Shown here: positions 1 through 6,628 of the stretch, one piece after another
How positions within the stretch are numbered: position 1 is the stretch's first letter
Layout: every line of letters begins with the position of its first letter
Origin: Sphingomonadales bacterium UBA6157
GTDB taxonomy: Bacteria > Pseudomonadota > Alphaproteobacteria > Sphingomonadales > Sphingomonadaceae
Length of the DNA: 15,797 nt
Assembly (NCBI GenBank): GCA_002423025.1
Contig: DIUN01000041.1
Coordinates: 1 to 15,797 of the forward strand
Direction: 5' to 3'
Position numbers and translations under genes: made by a program
Notes under the pieces: generated by a model
Seen by the model: only the letters and a program-made list of their open reading frames with translations
What the model was told of the DNA's origin: nothing
Databases searched by the model: none

Positions 1-1323
1 GGCATGAACTTCTTCATGGAGATCGCCAAGTTGCGCGCCGCCCGCACGCTCTGGGCGAAAATCATGACCGATCTTGGCGCCAAGGACCCGCGCAGCCTGA
101 TGCTCCGCACCCATTGCCAGACCTCGGGCGTCTCGTTGCAGGAGCAGGACCCCTATAACAATGTCATCCGCACCACCGTCGAGGCGCTCGCCGCCGCGCT
201 CGGCGGCACGCAATCGCTGCACACCAATGCGCTGGATGAAGCCATTGCCCTGCCCACCGATTTCTCGGCCCGCATTGCGCGCAACACTCAGCTGGTGCTG
301 CAAGAGGAAACCGGCATCACCCGCGTCGTCGATCCGCTGGGCGGCAGCTATTATATCGAGGCGCTCACCGCCGAACTGGTGCGCGGCGCCGAGGCGCTCA
401 TCGCCAAGTGCGAAGCCGAGGGCGGCATGACCAAGGCCGTGGAAAGCGGCATGCCCAAGCTCGAGATCGAAGCCGCCGCCGCCGCCAAGCAGGCGCGGAT
501 CGACATGGGCGAGGAGGTCATCGTCGGCGTCAACAAATACAAGCCGCTGACGGAGGAGAAGCTCGACATTCTCGATGTCGACAACGTTGCCGTCCGCGCC
601 TCGCAGATCGAGCGGCTGGAAGCCCTGCGCGCCGCGCGGGACCAGGCCCAGGTCGATGCCGCACTGGAGGCGCTGCGAAAGGGCGCCGCCGGCGGCGAGA
701 ACCTGCTGGCGCTGGCCGTGGAGGCCGCCCGCGTCCGCGCCACGCTGGGAGAAATCAGCAGCGCCATGGAAGACGTGTTCGGCCGCCACACCGCCGTCGT
801 GAAGATGGTCAAGGGCGTCTATGCCGATGCCTACAAGGGGGATCCGGCCTACATCCGCGTTGCCGAGGGCGTGGAAGCCTTTGAGCGCCGCAAGGGCCGC
901 AAGCCGCGCGTGCTGATCGTCAAGATGGGCCAGGATGGTCATGATCGCGGTGCCAAGGTGGTCGGCACGGCGCTCGCCGATCTCGGCTTCGATGCCACCG
1001 TCGGGCCGCTGTTCCAGACGCCGGACGAAGCCCGGGACCTCGCGCTCAAGCTCGATGTCGATATCGTCGCCGCCTCGTCGCTCGCCGCTGGCCACAAGAC
1101 GCTGGTGCCGGCGCTCATCGATGCGCTCAAGGCCGCCAACCGTCCGGATATCCGCGTCATCGCCGGCGGCGTCATCCCGGCGCAGGATTATGATTTCCTG
1201 CGCGACATCGGCACCGCCGCCATCTTCGGCCCCGGCACCAACATCGTGGAAAGCGCCGCCGAACTGCTGCGCCTGCTGGGCCACAACCTGCCGCCAATGG
1301 GGGAGACGCTGGCGGCGGAGTAG
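1..1323 (+). CDS. scpA: Methylmalonyl-CoA mutase, C-terminal part (5' end outside window)
   Basis: This is the 3' portion of an adenosylcobalamin-dependent methylmalonyl-CoA mutase, which interconverts (R)-methylmalonyl-CoA and succinyl-CoA in propionate and branched-chain/odd-chain catabolism. The frame is open from base 1 (Gly codon before the first Met), and the first residues, GMNFFMEIAKLRAAR, are internal barrel sequence of the family, so the real start lies upstream. About 440 of the usual 700 or more residues are present. The region with RTHCQTSGVSLQEQDPYNN and DPLGGSYYIE completes the substrate-binding barrel. The C-terminal Rossmann-like B12 domain carries MGQDGHDRGAK, with the cobalt-ligating His codon at 940-942 (DxHxxG), followed by the SSLAAGHKTLVP and IAGGVIP segments. 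No frameshift is seen. The gene ends with TAG 75 bp before the antitoxin gene. Symbol by family; mutA/bhbA/mcmA are also used. Confidence 0.96.
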   Translation, partial: GMNFFMEIAKLRAARTLWAKIMTDLGAKDPRSLMLRTHCQTSGVSLQEQDPYNNVIRTTVEALAAALGGTQSLHTNALDEAIALPTDFSARIARNTQLVLQEETGITRVVDPLGGSYYIEALTAELVRGAEALIAKCEAEGGMTKAVESGMPKLEIEAAAAAKQARIDMGEEVIVGVNKYKPLTEEKLDILDVDNVAVRASQIERLEALRAARDQAQVDAALEALRKGAAGGENLLALAVEAARVRATLGEISSAMEDVFGRHTAVVKMVKGVYADAYKGDPAYIRVAEGVEAFERRKGRKPRVLIVKMGQDGHDRGAKVVGTALADLGFDATVGPLFQTPDEARDLALKLDVDIVAASSLAAGHKTLVPALIDALKAANRPDIRVIAGGVIPAQDYDFLRDIGTAAIFGPGTNIVESAAELLRLLGHNLPPMGETLAAE

Positions 1324-1343
1324 CGGCCGGCGCACTCCCGACA

Positions 1344-1372
1344 TTGCCGGCGCGGCGCTCCTGCGTTATAAC
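1344..1372 (+). promoter_or_regulatory. Candidate sigma70 promoter of the toxin-antitoxin operon
   Basis: A -35-like TTGCCG at 1344-1349 and a -10-like TATAAC at 1367-1372 are separated by exactly 17 bases, and the start codon of the antitoxin gene follows at 1399. The AT-rich TATAAC stands out in GC-rich surroundings. A GGAG ribosome-binding site lies at 1388-1391, seven bases before the ATG. Inferred from consensus similarity only. Confidence 0.55.
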
Positions 1373-1373
1373 G
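1364..1373. promoter_or_regulatory. Palindrome over the -10 box, candidate autoregulatory operator
   Basis: CGTTATAACG is a perfect 10-base palindrome that covers the whole -10 hexamer of the toxin-antitoxin promoter. AbrB/MazE-fold antitoxins are dimeric DNA binders that usually repress their own operon, so a palindrome here is a sensible operator candidate. Its octamer core GTTATAAC occurs again at 14741-14748 before the second TonB receptor gene, so it could alternatively be a site for another regulator or chance. Confidence 0.35.
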
Positions 1374-1398
1374 GCTGTGCAAACGCCGGAGCCTCGCC

Positions 1399-1623
1399 AT
1401 GCAGCATCTCAAGATCACCGCCATCGGCAACAGCGCCGGGATCATCCTGCCCAAGGAGGTTCTGGCGCGGCTGAAGGTGGACAAGGGAGATACGCTGTTC
1501 CTCGTCGAGACGCCGGAGGGCTATCGGATCACTCCGCATGATCCGGTGTTCGAGGAGCAGATGGCCGTCGCCCGGCGCATCATGAAGGAGCGTCGCGCTG
1601 TTCTGCGCGAGTTGGCTAAGTGA
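1399..1623 (+). CDS. AbrB/MazE/SpoVT-family antitoxin
   Basis: This 74-residue protein is the likely antitoxin and DNA-binding autoregulator of a type II toxin-antitoxin module. Residues 1-47 form a swapped-hairpin AbrB domain, recognisable by the pattern KITAIGNSAGIILPKEVLARL, then VDKGDTLFLVETPEGYRITPHD. The charged, probably helical tail (residues 48-74, ending RRAVLRELAK) is where such antitoxins normally bind and neutralise the toxin. The ATG at 1399 is supported by the GGAG seven bases upstream. The stop TGA at 1621-1623 overlaps the GTG start of the Doc-like toxin, so the two are translationally coupled. Doc toxins are classically paired with Phd; pairing with an AbrB-type antitoxin is another arrangement known from bacterial genomes. 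Confidence 0.88.
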   Translation: MQHLKITAIGNSAGIILPKEVLARLKVDKGDTLFLVETPEGYRITPHDPVFEEQMAVARRIMKERRAVLRELAK

Positions 1624-2009
1624 GAGACTGGGTCTGGATCGACGCTGCGGTTGCCCTTGCTGTCCATGATGAAGGCCTAGCCGAGCATGGCGGCGCCAGC
1701 GGCGTGCGTGATGCCGGGGCCTTCCAGTCCGCGATGGCGCGGCCGATCAATCTGGCTGGCTATGGTGCGCCCGATGCAGCGGCGCTGGCAGCGGCTTACG
1801 CCTTTGGGCTGGCGCGCAACCATGCCTTTGTCGATGGCAACAAGCGCACGGCCTATGTCGTGGCGGAACTGTTTCTTGCCGTGAATGGCATCCGCCTTAC
1901 TGCCGGGGATGCCGATGCCATTCTCACATTCGTCGCCCTCGCCGCCGGGGACATGAGCGAGGAAGCCCTTGCCGCCTGGTTCCGTGCCAACACCGCGCCG
2001 GAGCGCTAG
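1620..2009 (+). CDS. doc: Doc-like death-on-curing toxin (Fic fold)
   Basis: This 129-residue protein is the toxin of the module and matches the length of phage P1 Doc (about 126 residues). Characterised Doc phosphorylates elongation factor EF-Tu and so blocks translation. The diagnostic Fic/Doc loop is H68-A-F-V-D-G-N-K-R76 followed by TA, which contains the catalytic His68, acidic Asp72 and the NKR anion-binding turn. Asp or Asn with Gly/Ala-Asn-Lys-Arg is the Doc variant of the Fic motif (AMP-transferring Fic proteins have HPFxxGNGR). The flanking helices (residues 5-60 and 78-125) are typical of the family. The start is GTG at 1620, overlapping the antitoxin stop. No separate promoter is visible, so it depends on the antitoxin transcript. 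The gene appears intact. The EF-Tu target is inferred from the family. Confidence 0.9.
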   Translation: MRDWVWIDAAVALAVHDEGLAEHGGASGVRDAGAFQSAMARPINLAGYGAPDAAALAAAYAFGLARNHAFVDGNKRTAYVVAELFLAVNGIRLTAGDADAILTFVALAAGDMSEEALAAWFRANTAPER

Positions 2010-2380
2010 CGCCAGATCGCCAGCCCGAGGCTGAGCAGGGCCAGCACGGTCAGCCCCCACAGCCAGCGGCGCTGCGTCCGCCCGGCCAGCACCAGCGCCC
2101 GGTTGGCTTCGGCGAGGTCGCGGATCAGTGCGCTGGCTTCACCCATCTGCTTGTTGAGGCCGAGCACGGACTCCTCCAGCCCGCGCACCGTGGCGGCGAG
2201 CCGGGCCGGGTCCACCGCGCCGCCGGCATCGAGCACCGGCTGGCTTGGCGCAGGGATGGCCTTGCGCTTCACGCCGACGCTGGCGAGCAGGTTCGAGGCG
2301 CCGCTCAGGATCGCCGGCGCCCGCTCGATCAGCATGCCCCAGGGCATCGCCGCCAAAATGCTCGCAACCGGCAGTGCCAT
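2006..2380 (-). CDS. Small C-terminally membrane-anchored protein, unknown function
   Basis: I do not recognise this 124-residue protein. It has a mildly hydrophobic start, a Pro/Ala-rich middle, and a helix-forming stretch (about residues 60-97, with LEESVLGLNKQMGEASALI and a following LAEANRAL) that could form a coiled coil. At the very end lies a Trp-flanked hydrophobic segment (about 104-124, ending WR). The C-terminal position suggests a tail-anchored inner-membrane topology with most of the chain in the cytoplasm. The ATG at 2378-2380 has an AAAAGGGACAAGCC leader containing a purine-rich ribosome-binding site. Its stop codon overlaps the toxin stop tail-to-tail (CTAG at 2006-2009). It is transcribed divergently from the DUF442 gene, with a 116-bp region between the start codons. 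Confidence 0.7.
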   Translation of the reverse strand: MALPVASILAAMPWGMLIERAPAILSGASNLLASVGVKRKAIPAPSQPVLDAGGAVDPARLAATVRGLEESVLGLNKQMGEASALIRDLAEANRALVLAGRTQRRWLWGLTVLALLSLGLAIWR

Positions 2381-2496
2381 GGCTTGTCCCTTTTCGCGGC
2401 GTACATTCGCCAGTCACTATAGCCGGATCGCTTTGCCGCGCATCCTGCCATCCCAAAAGCGTGGCGAAACCCGGCGCGCCCCGCTAGGTTGTGCGG

Positions 2497-2925
2497 ATGT
2501 TCAATCGCCTCACCGAAACCGTCTCCGTCGCTCCGCAGATCGCGCCGGAGGATTGCGCCACCGCCGCCGCCCAGGGCTTCACTGTCATCATCAACAACCG
2601 GCCGGAGGATGAAGTTCCCGGCCAGCCGGCGGGGGCCGGCATCGCCGCCGCCGCCGCGGCTGCCGGGCTGCGCTATGTCGCGATCCCGGTCGATCATTCC
2701 GGCATCTCGCTGCCGCAGATCGAGGCGATGCAGGCCGAGCTTGCGGCCCCCGGTGCGCACATCCTGGCGTTCTGCCGCTCGGGCACGCGCTCCTGCCACC
2801 TCTGGGCGCTGGCCAGCGCCAAGTCCGGCGCCGAGCCGGAGGCCATTGTCTCGGCGGCTGCCGAGGGTGGCTATGATCTCGCCTCGATGGCGCCGGTGCT
2901 CAAGCATCTCGCCACAGCCGGATGA
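2497..2925 (+). CDS. DUF442-family protein tyrosine phosphatase/sulfurtransferase-like
   Basis: This is a 142-residue stand-alone DUF442 (TIGR01244-type) protein, a compact dual-specificity-phosphatase/rhodanese-like domain. The active-site loop is C93-R-S-G-T-R98-S after a hydrophobic strand (HILAFC), with Cys93 as the nucleophile and Arg98 as the anion-binding residue. The N-terminal VAPQIAPEDCATAAAQGFTVIINNRP pattern is characteristic of the family (MFNRLTETVSVAPQ start). In other bacteria this domain occurs alone or fused to the metallo-hydrolase of BigR-regulated sulfide-detoxification loci. I chose ATG 2497 over the in-frame GTG 2491 because AGG at 2486-2488 lies eight bases before the ATG but only two before the GTG. 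It opens a compact operon: the next gene starts four bases after its stop. Whether it acts on phosphate or persulfide substrates cannot be decided here. Confidence 0.85.
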   Translation: MFNRLTETVSVAPQIAPEDCATAAAQGFTVIINNRPEDEVPGQPAGAGIAAAAAAAGLRYVAIPVDHSGISLPQIEAMQAELAAPGAHILAFCRSGTRSCHLWALASAKSGAEPEAIVSAAAEGGYDLASMAPVLKHLATAG

Positions 2926-2929
2926 CCGG

Positions 2930-3295
2930 ATGATCTGGACCTCGCTGTTCGGCATCATAACCATCGTGCTGCTGGCGCGTGCCATGGGCTTTGCCGGCTC
3001 GCCCAAGCTGGCGGATGGCGCCGAGGCTGGGCGAATCGCGGCCGACGCGCTGCCGGGCTTCCACGCGGCTGAAGCGGCGCTGAGCGCCGATGGCAAGGCG
3101 GCGCTGGTGGCCGGCAGCGATGGCAGCATCGCGCTCGTGCGAGCCTTTGGTGATCGCTGGGTGGTGCGCGGGCTGAAGGACGCCGAGGCGAGCCTGAACG
3201 ATGGCCGGCTGAAGCTGCGCCTGCCCGAGCCGAACTTCCCGCCCTGCGAGCTTGTGCTCGGCGCCGCCGCGGCGTCGTGGGCGAAGCGGCTATGA
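2930..3295 (+). CDS. Small membrane-anchored hypothetical protein
   Basis: I do not recognise a family for this 121-residue protein. It begins with one hydrophobic segment (about residues 3-22, IWTSLFGIITIVLLARAMGF), read as a signal anchor or a single membrane helix. A globular part of about 95 residues follows, with strand-like alternation (ALVAGSDGSIALVRAFGDRWVVRGL, then LNDGRLKLRLPEPNFPPCELVLG) and one Cys near the end. The periplasm is the likelier location of this domain, but topology is inferred. The ATG at 2930 follows the upstream stop by four bases, and its own TGA (3293-3295) overlaps the next gene's ATG in an ATGA, so it is translationally coupled to the sterol desaturase gene. 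An earlier in-frame start would run across the DUF442 gene and is rejected. Conserved coupling would make it a partner protein of the desaturase. Confidence 0.78.
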   Translation: MIWTSLFGIITIVLLARAMGFAGSPKLADGAEAGRIAADALPGFHAAEAALSADGKAALVAGSDGSIALVRAFGDRWVVRGLKDAEASLNDGRLKLRLPEPNFPPCELVLGAAAASWAKRL

Positions 3296-4182
3296 ATTAC
3301 CCTGATGCCGTGCAGATCGCCATTCCGGCGTTCATTGCCACGATGATCCTGGAAATGTTCGCCATTCGCGCCGGCTTGCGCGGGGATTATGATTGGCGGG
3401 ATACCGGCACCTCGCTGGCCATGGGCTTTGGCAACACCTTTGCCGCCGTGCTGTTCGGCGCCACCGTCGTCGGCATCGGCACCTGGCTCTGGCAGTTCCG
3501 GCTGTTCGATATCCCAGCAACGCTGCCGATGCTGGCGCTGTGCTTCATCGGCGAGGATTTCACTTATTACTGGTTCCACCGCACCGCGCACCGGGTGCGC
3601 TGGTTCTGGGCCAGCCATGTCATCCACCACAGCTCGCAGCACTACAACCTGAGCACGGCGCTGCGGCAGACCTGGACAGGGGTGTTCTCACTGAGCTTTG
3701 CCTTTCGGCTGCCGCTGTTTCTCATCGGCTTTCCGCCGGAAATGATCCTGTTCTGCGCCGGGCTGAACCTCGTCTACCAGTTCTTCATCCATACCGAAGT
3801 GGTGCGCCGGCTGCCGTTCGGGCTGGAATATGTGCTCAACACGCCCTCGCACCACCGCGTCCACCATGGCACCAACGCCCGCTATCTGGACCGCAACTAT
3901 GGCGGCGTCTTCATCGTGTGGGACCGGCTGTTCGGCACCTTCGAGCCTGAGCTGGATTCCGAGCCGCCGCGCTATGGCATCATCAAGAACCTCGCCAGTT
4001 TCAACCCGCTGTGGGTGGCGTTCCATGAGTGGCTGGGCATTGCCCGCGATGTTGCGGGCGCCCGCAGCTGGCGGGCGCGGGCGGTGGCGATGTTCGGGCC
4101 GCCGGGCGCGCTGAGCGGCGAGACTGCCGATGAAATCCGCGCGCAATGGGAAGCGGAAACCGCGCCGGCGCCGGCGGAATGA
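3292..4182 (+). CDS. Sterol desaturase/fatty acid hydroxylase-family membrane enzyme
   Basis: This is a 296-residue integral membrane enzyme of the non-haem di-iron fatty acid hydroxylase superfamily, which uses O2 to hydroxylate or desaturate lipid-like substrates. All three histidine clusters are present: H96-RTA-H100, H109-VI-HH113 with a further His in SSQHYN, and H187-HRV-HH192 before GTNARYLDRNYGGVFIVWDRLFGTF, the family's most recognisable block. Several hydrophobic stretches (roughly residues 5-20, 35-60, 70-92 and 130-165) account for the membrane helices. The ATG at 3292 overlaps the preceding stop (ATGA), preferred over the upstream GTG at 3277. The TGA overlaps the next start in the same way. 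The substrate (sterol, hopanoid, carotenoid, alkylglycerol or fatty acid) cannot be assigned from sequence; no carotenoid or hopanoid gene is nearby. Confidence 0.93.
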   Translation: MNYPDAVQIAIPAFIATMILEMFAIRAGLRGDYDWRDTGTSLAMGFGNTFAAVLFGATVVGIGTWLWQFRLFDIPATLPMLALCFIGEDFTYYWFHRTAHRVRWFWASHVIHHSSQHYNLSTALRQTWTGVFSLSFAFRLPLFLIGFPPEMILFCAGLNLVYQFFIHTEVVRRLPFGLEYVLNTPSHHRVHHGTNARYLDRNYGGVFIVWDRLFGTFEPELDSEPPRYGIIKNLASFNPLWVAFHEWLGIARDVAGARSWRARAVAMFGPPGALSGETADEIRAQWEAETAPAPAE

Positions 4183-5426
4183 TCAGCCGCCGCACTGCGC
4201 TGCGCACGGCGGGCGGGGCAGCGCTGCTCGGCGGCACGGCCGGGCTGGCCCGCGCGATCGACCAGGGGCTGGTGCTGGATTTCGACAAGCCGGCGCTGCA
4301 CGCCTGGGATGATTGGAACAGCCGCCGCCACGCCGGCCCGCTGGCGCTGGTATCCGCCGGCATCCTCGCCAGCAGCCCGCACAACACCCAGCCCTGGCGC
4401 TTTGCCATCGGCCGGCTGGGCGTGGACCTGTTCGAGGTGCCGGAGCGCAACCTGGGCGCCATGGACCCGTTTGGCCGCGAGCGGCTGGCCGGGCTGGGCG
4501 GCGCCATCCACAACATGGCGCTGGCCTCCACCACGCTGGGCCGCGAGACGATGGTGCGGCTGCTGCCCGATGCCTCGAACCCGTTGCACGTGGCCCGAAT
4601 CGAGCTGGGGCCGGAGGGGCAGGGGAGCGCGCCGCACTCGCTGCTGCCCGCCATCGGCCGGCGCCACACGCACCGCGGCAACTGGCTCGGCGGGCCGATC
4701 AGCGCGGCCGAACTGCGGGCGCTGGACGAGGCGCCGCGCGGGCCGGAGGTGCGGCTGCAGATGTTCGCCGCCGGCGCGCCGCGCGGCCAGCGCTTCGCGG
4801 CGCTCACGGTGGAGGCAACACAGGCCATCACCGAGGATGCTGCGATGATGGAGGCCAGCCACAGCTGGTTCCGCCACAGCCGCCGGGACCAGGACCGCTT
4901 CAAGGATGGGCTGACCATCGCCACCTCGGGCGTCTCGCCGTTCATCGCTGCCATGGGCGCGCTGCTGCCACCGCAATCCGCGGCGAGTGAAGGCCGCTAC
5001 TGGCTCGATGCGACGCGGGACACGGCGCTGCCCACGGCTTCAGCCTTTGGCCTGATCACCGTGGCGGACCCGTGGGACCGGCGCAGCGCGCTGCTCGCCG
5101 GCGCCACCTGGCAGCGGCTGCACCTCATCGCCACGGCGCTCGGCCTTGTCGCCCAGCCGCTCAACCAGTTGCCCGAGATGGTGGACCGCGAGCGCGAGCT
5201 TGGCCGGCCGCCGCGCTTTGCCCGCGCCGCCGATGCGCTGCTCGACGATGTGCTGCTGCGGCCGACCTTTGCCTTCCGCCTCGGCCATGCGGCCGCGCCG
5301 GCCCGCCCGGCGCTGCGCCGCCCGGTGAGCGAGGTCATCGGCTTCCCGGCGCGGCTGGGCTATGATGTGGACAGGGCGCGGGCTGAAACGCTGGCCCAGG
5401 ATGCGGCGATGGCTAGGCGCTTCTGA
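4179..5426 (+). CDS. Tat-exported Acg-like FMN nitroreductase-family protein
   Basis: This 415-residue protein is a likely periplasmic flavin oxidoreductase. The N-terminus, SRRTALRTAGGAALLGGTAG, is a twin-arginine signal (SRRxxLR), with probable cleavage after GLARA (residue about 26), so it would be exported folded with its cofactor. The core carries S65-S-P-H-N-T-Q-P-W73-RF, the hallmark of the Acg branch (mycobacterial Rv2032 type) of nitroreductase-fold proteins, where it contributes to FMN binding. Two nitroreductase-like halves and the late TASAFGLITV and GLVAQPLNQLPEM segments fit that family, and the length is somewhat above a single-domain nitroreductase (about 200). The ATG at 4179 forms an ATGA overlap with the desaturase stop. 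Its substrate is unknown; the mycobacterial relative has been proposed to sequester FMN, so catalysis should not be assumed. Confidence 0.85.
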   Translation: MISRRTALRTAGGAALLGGTAGLARAIDQGLVLDFDKPALHAWDDWNSRRHAGPLALVSAGILASSPHNTQPWRFAIGRLGVDLFEVPERNLGAMDPFGRERLAGLGGAIHNMALASTTLGRETMVRLLPDASNPLHVARIELGPEGQGSAPHSLLPAIGRRHTHRGNWLGGPISAAELRALDEAPRGPEVRLQMFAAGAPRGQRFAALTVEATQAITEDAAMMEASHSWFRHSRRDQDRFKDGLTIATSGVSPFIAAMGALLPPQSAASEGRYWLDATRDTALPTASAFGLITVADPWDRRSALLAGATWQRLHLIATALGLVAQPLNQLPEMVDRERELGRPPRFARAADALLDDVLLRPTFAFRLGHAAAPARPALRRPVSEVIGFPARLGYDVDRARAETLAQDAAMARRF

Positions 5427-5464
5427 CGCCTGCTGTGCACGGGGGATAATCCGCCACCCTGCGT

Positions 5465-6610
5465 ATGCCGTTGATGAGACCTGCAAAATCCCGCTGGAGG
5501 AGCCTTGGCTTGGCCGGCCTCGCGGCGCTGGCGCTGGCCGGCTGCGGCGGTGGCGCATCTCCCGGCAACCCTACGCCCACACCCGCGCCTGCTCCGACGC
5601 CCACTCCGACACCCACGCCCACGCCGCCCACCGCTCCGGATTTCGGTGCTGTCGAAGCCCGCATCAAGCAGTTCCCGGTCAATGATGTTGCGGTGCTGAT
5701 CGGGGATTCCAGCGGGGCGCTCTATCGCTTCGAGCGCGGCAGCATGGGCACGGCGCGGGTCGTGCAAATTGCCTCGGCCTCCAAGATGGTGTTCGGCCTG
5801 CTCGGCTGGCAGCTCATCGAGCAGGGCAAGCTGGCGCGCGGCAGCCGCCCTGCCGATGTGCTCGGCTTCTGGGCGAAGGACGCTGCCGACCCGCGCAGCC
5901 AGGTGACGCTCGACCAGTTGCTTGGCTTCACCTCGGGCTTTGTCGGGGAGGACCGGGAGGCCGAGTGCATCGGGGATGCGCAGGTCAGCCTCGCTGCGTG
6001 CGTGCAGCAGATCCATGATGGCGGGCTGGCCAATCCACCGGGCAGCCAGTTCGATTACGGCGCGTCACACATGCAGATCGCGGCGCTGATGTTCGCCGAG
6101 AGCCAGGGCAAGTCGATCAACCAGCTGCTGCGCGAGGTGCTGTTCATGCCGCTCGGGGTGAGCAGCGAGACGCGTTACTCGCTGCTTGGGGACAATGCCC
6201 GCTATGGCGGCGGGCTGCGCTCTTCGGCCGATGATTATGCCCTGTTGCTGACCGCGCTGGTAAAGGGGGATCTGGCCGCCAACCGCGCCGGCTATCTGGC
6301 GGACCGCACTGCCGGCGTGCGCTTCGGCTATCGTCCGCCCACCATCGGCGAGAAGAACCTGGATTGGCACTATGGCTTCGGCTTCTGGAAGGAGTGCGAC
6401 GCGCCGGTTTACAGCGCGGCCTGCGAGGCCGAGCAGGTCATCTCCTCCACCGGCGCCTTCGGCTTCACGCCCTGGGTGGATTTCAAGCGCGGCTATTGGG
6501 CGATCATCGCCATCGAGGAGAGCGCCGGCCAGACGCCCAGCCCCGGCAATGTCAGCGTGACACTGGAGCAGGCGCTGCAACCGCTGATCGCGGACGCGCT
6601 GAACAAATAG
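5465..6610 (+). CDS. Lipoprotein serine hydrolase, class C beta-lactamase fold
   Basis: This 381-residue protein is a secreted, lipid-anchored serine hydrolase of the beta-lactamase/DD-peptidase superfamily. The signal peptide ends in the lipobox L24-A-G-C27, so Cys27 should be lipidated. Residues about 36-59 are an almost pure Pro-Thr/Pro-Ala linker that spaces the catalytic domain from the membrane. Catalytic motifs are S104-A-S-K107 (SxxK nucleophile and base), Y198-G-A (the YxN equivalent, with Asn replaced by Ala) and S328-T-G (the KTG equivalent, Lys replaced by Ser). The altered second and third motifs point to an esterase, peptidase or amidase rather than a true beta-lactamase. Four Cys at about 163-178 and 314-319 could form periplasmic disulfides. 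It starts 38 bp after the nitroreductase gene and may be read from the same transcript. ATG 5474 is an alternative start; neither has a strong ribosome-binding site. Confidence 0.84.
   Translation: MPLMRPAKSRWRSLGLAGLAALALAGCGGGASPGNPTPTPAPAPTPTPTPTPTPPTAPDFGAVEARIKQFPVNDVAVLIGDSSGALYRFERGSMGTARVVQIASASKMVFGLLGWQLIEQGKLARGSRPADVLGFWAKDAADPRSQVTLDQLLGFTSGFVGEDREAECIGDAQVSLAACVQQIHDGGLANPPGSQFDYGASHMQIAALMFAESQGKSINQLLREVLFMPLGVSSETRYSLLGDNARYGGGLRSSADDYALLLTALVKGDLAANRAGYLADRTAGVRFGYRPPTIGEKNLDWHYGFGFWKECDAPVYSAACEAEQVISSTGAFGFTPWVDFKRGYWAIIAIEESAGQTPSPGNVSVTLEQALQPLIADALNK
5570..5634 (+). repeat. Imperfect Pro-Thr-coding repeat (CCNACN units)
   Basis: An imperfect hexanucleotide-like repeat built of CCCACG/CCGACA/CCCACA units encodes the Pro-Thr-Pro-Ala linker of the lipoprotein serine hydrolase. 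Units stay in phase with the reading frame, so gain or loss of a unit changes linker length without a frameshift. Low-complexity DNA of this kind can vary in length between strains. Confidence 0.75.
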
Positions 6611-6628
6611 GCCTGCGCCGGCGGCGCG

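Noticed and set aside
2411..2426. TATAGT on the minus strand as -10 box for the small tail-anchored protein
   Set aside because: No acceptable -35 hexamer lies 16-18 bases upstream, so I could not support it as a promoter.
2329..3642. 437-codon minus-strand open frame over the DUF442 and desaturase genes
   Set aside because: It overlaps four supported genes, including one on its own strand in another frame, and has no family features.
3972..4976. Two long overlapping minus-strand frames opposite the nitroreductase gene
   Set aside because: They are shadows of a high-GC gene; the plus strand carries a Tat signal and the Acg motif.
5572..5634. CCCACG-type repeats as a CRISPR-like or mobile repeat array
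   Set aside because: The units are six bases, in frame and coding for a Pro-Thr linker behind a lipobox; there are no spacers.
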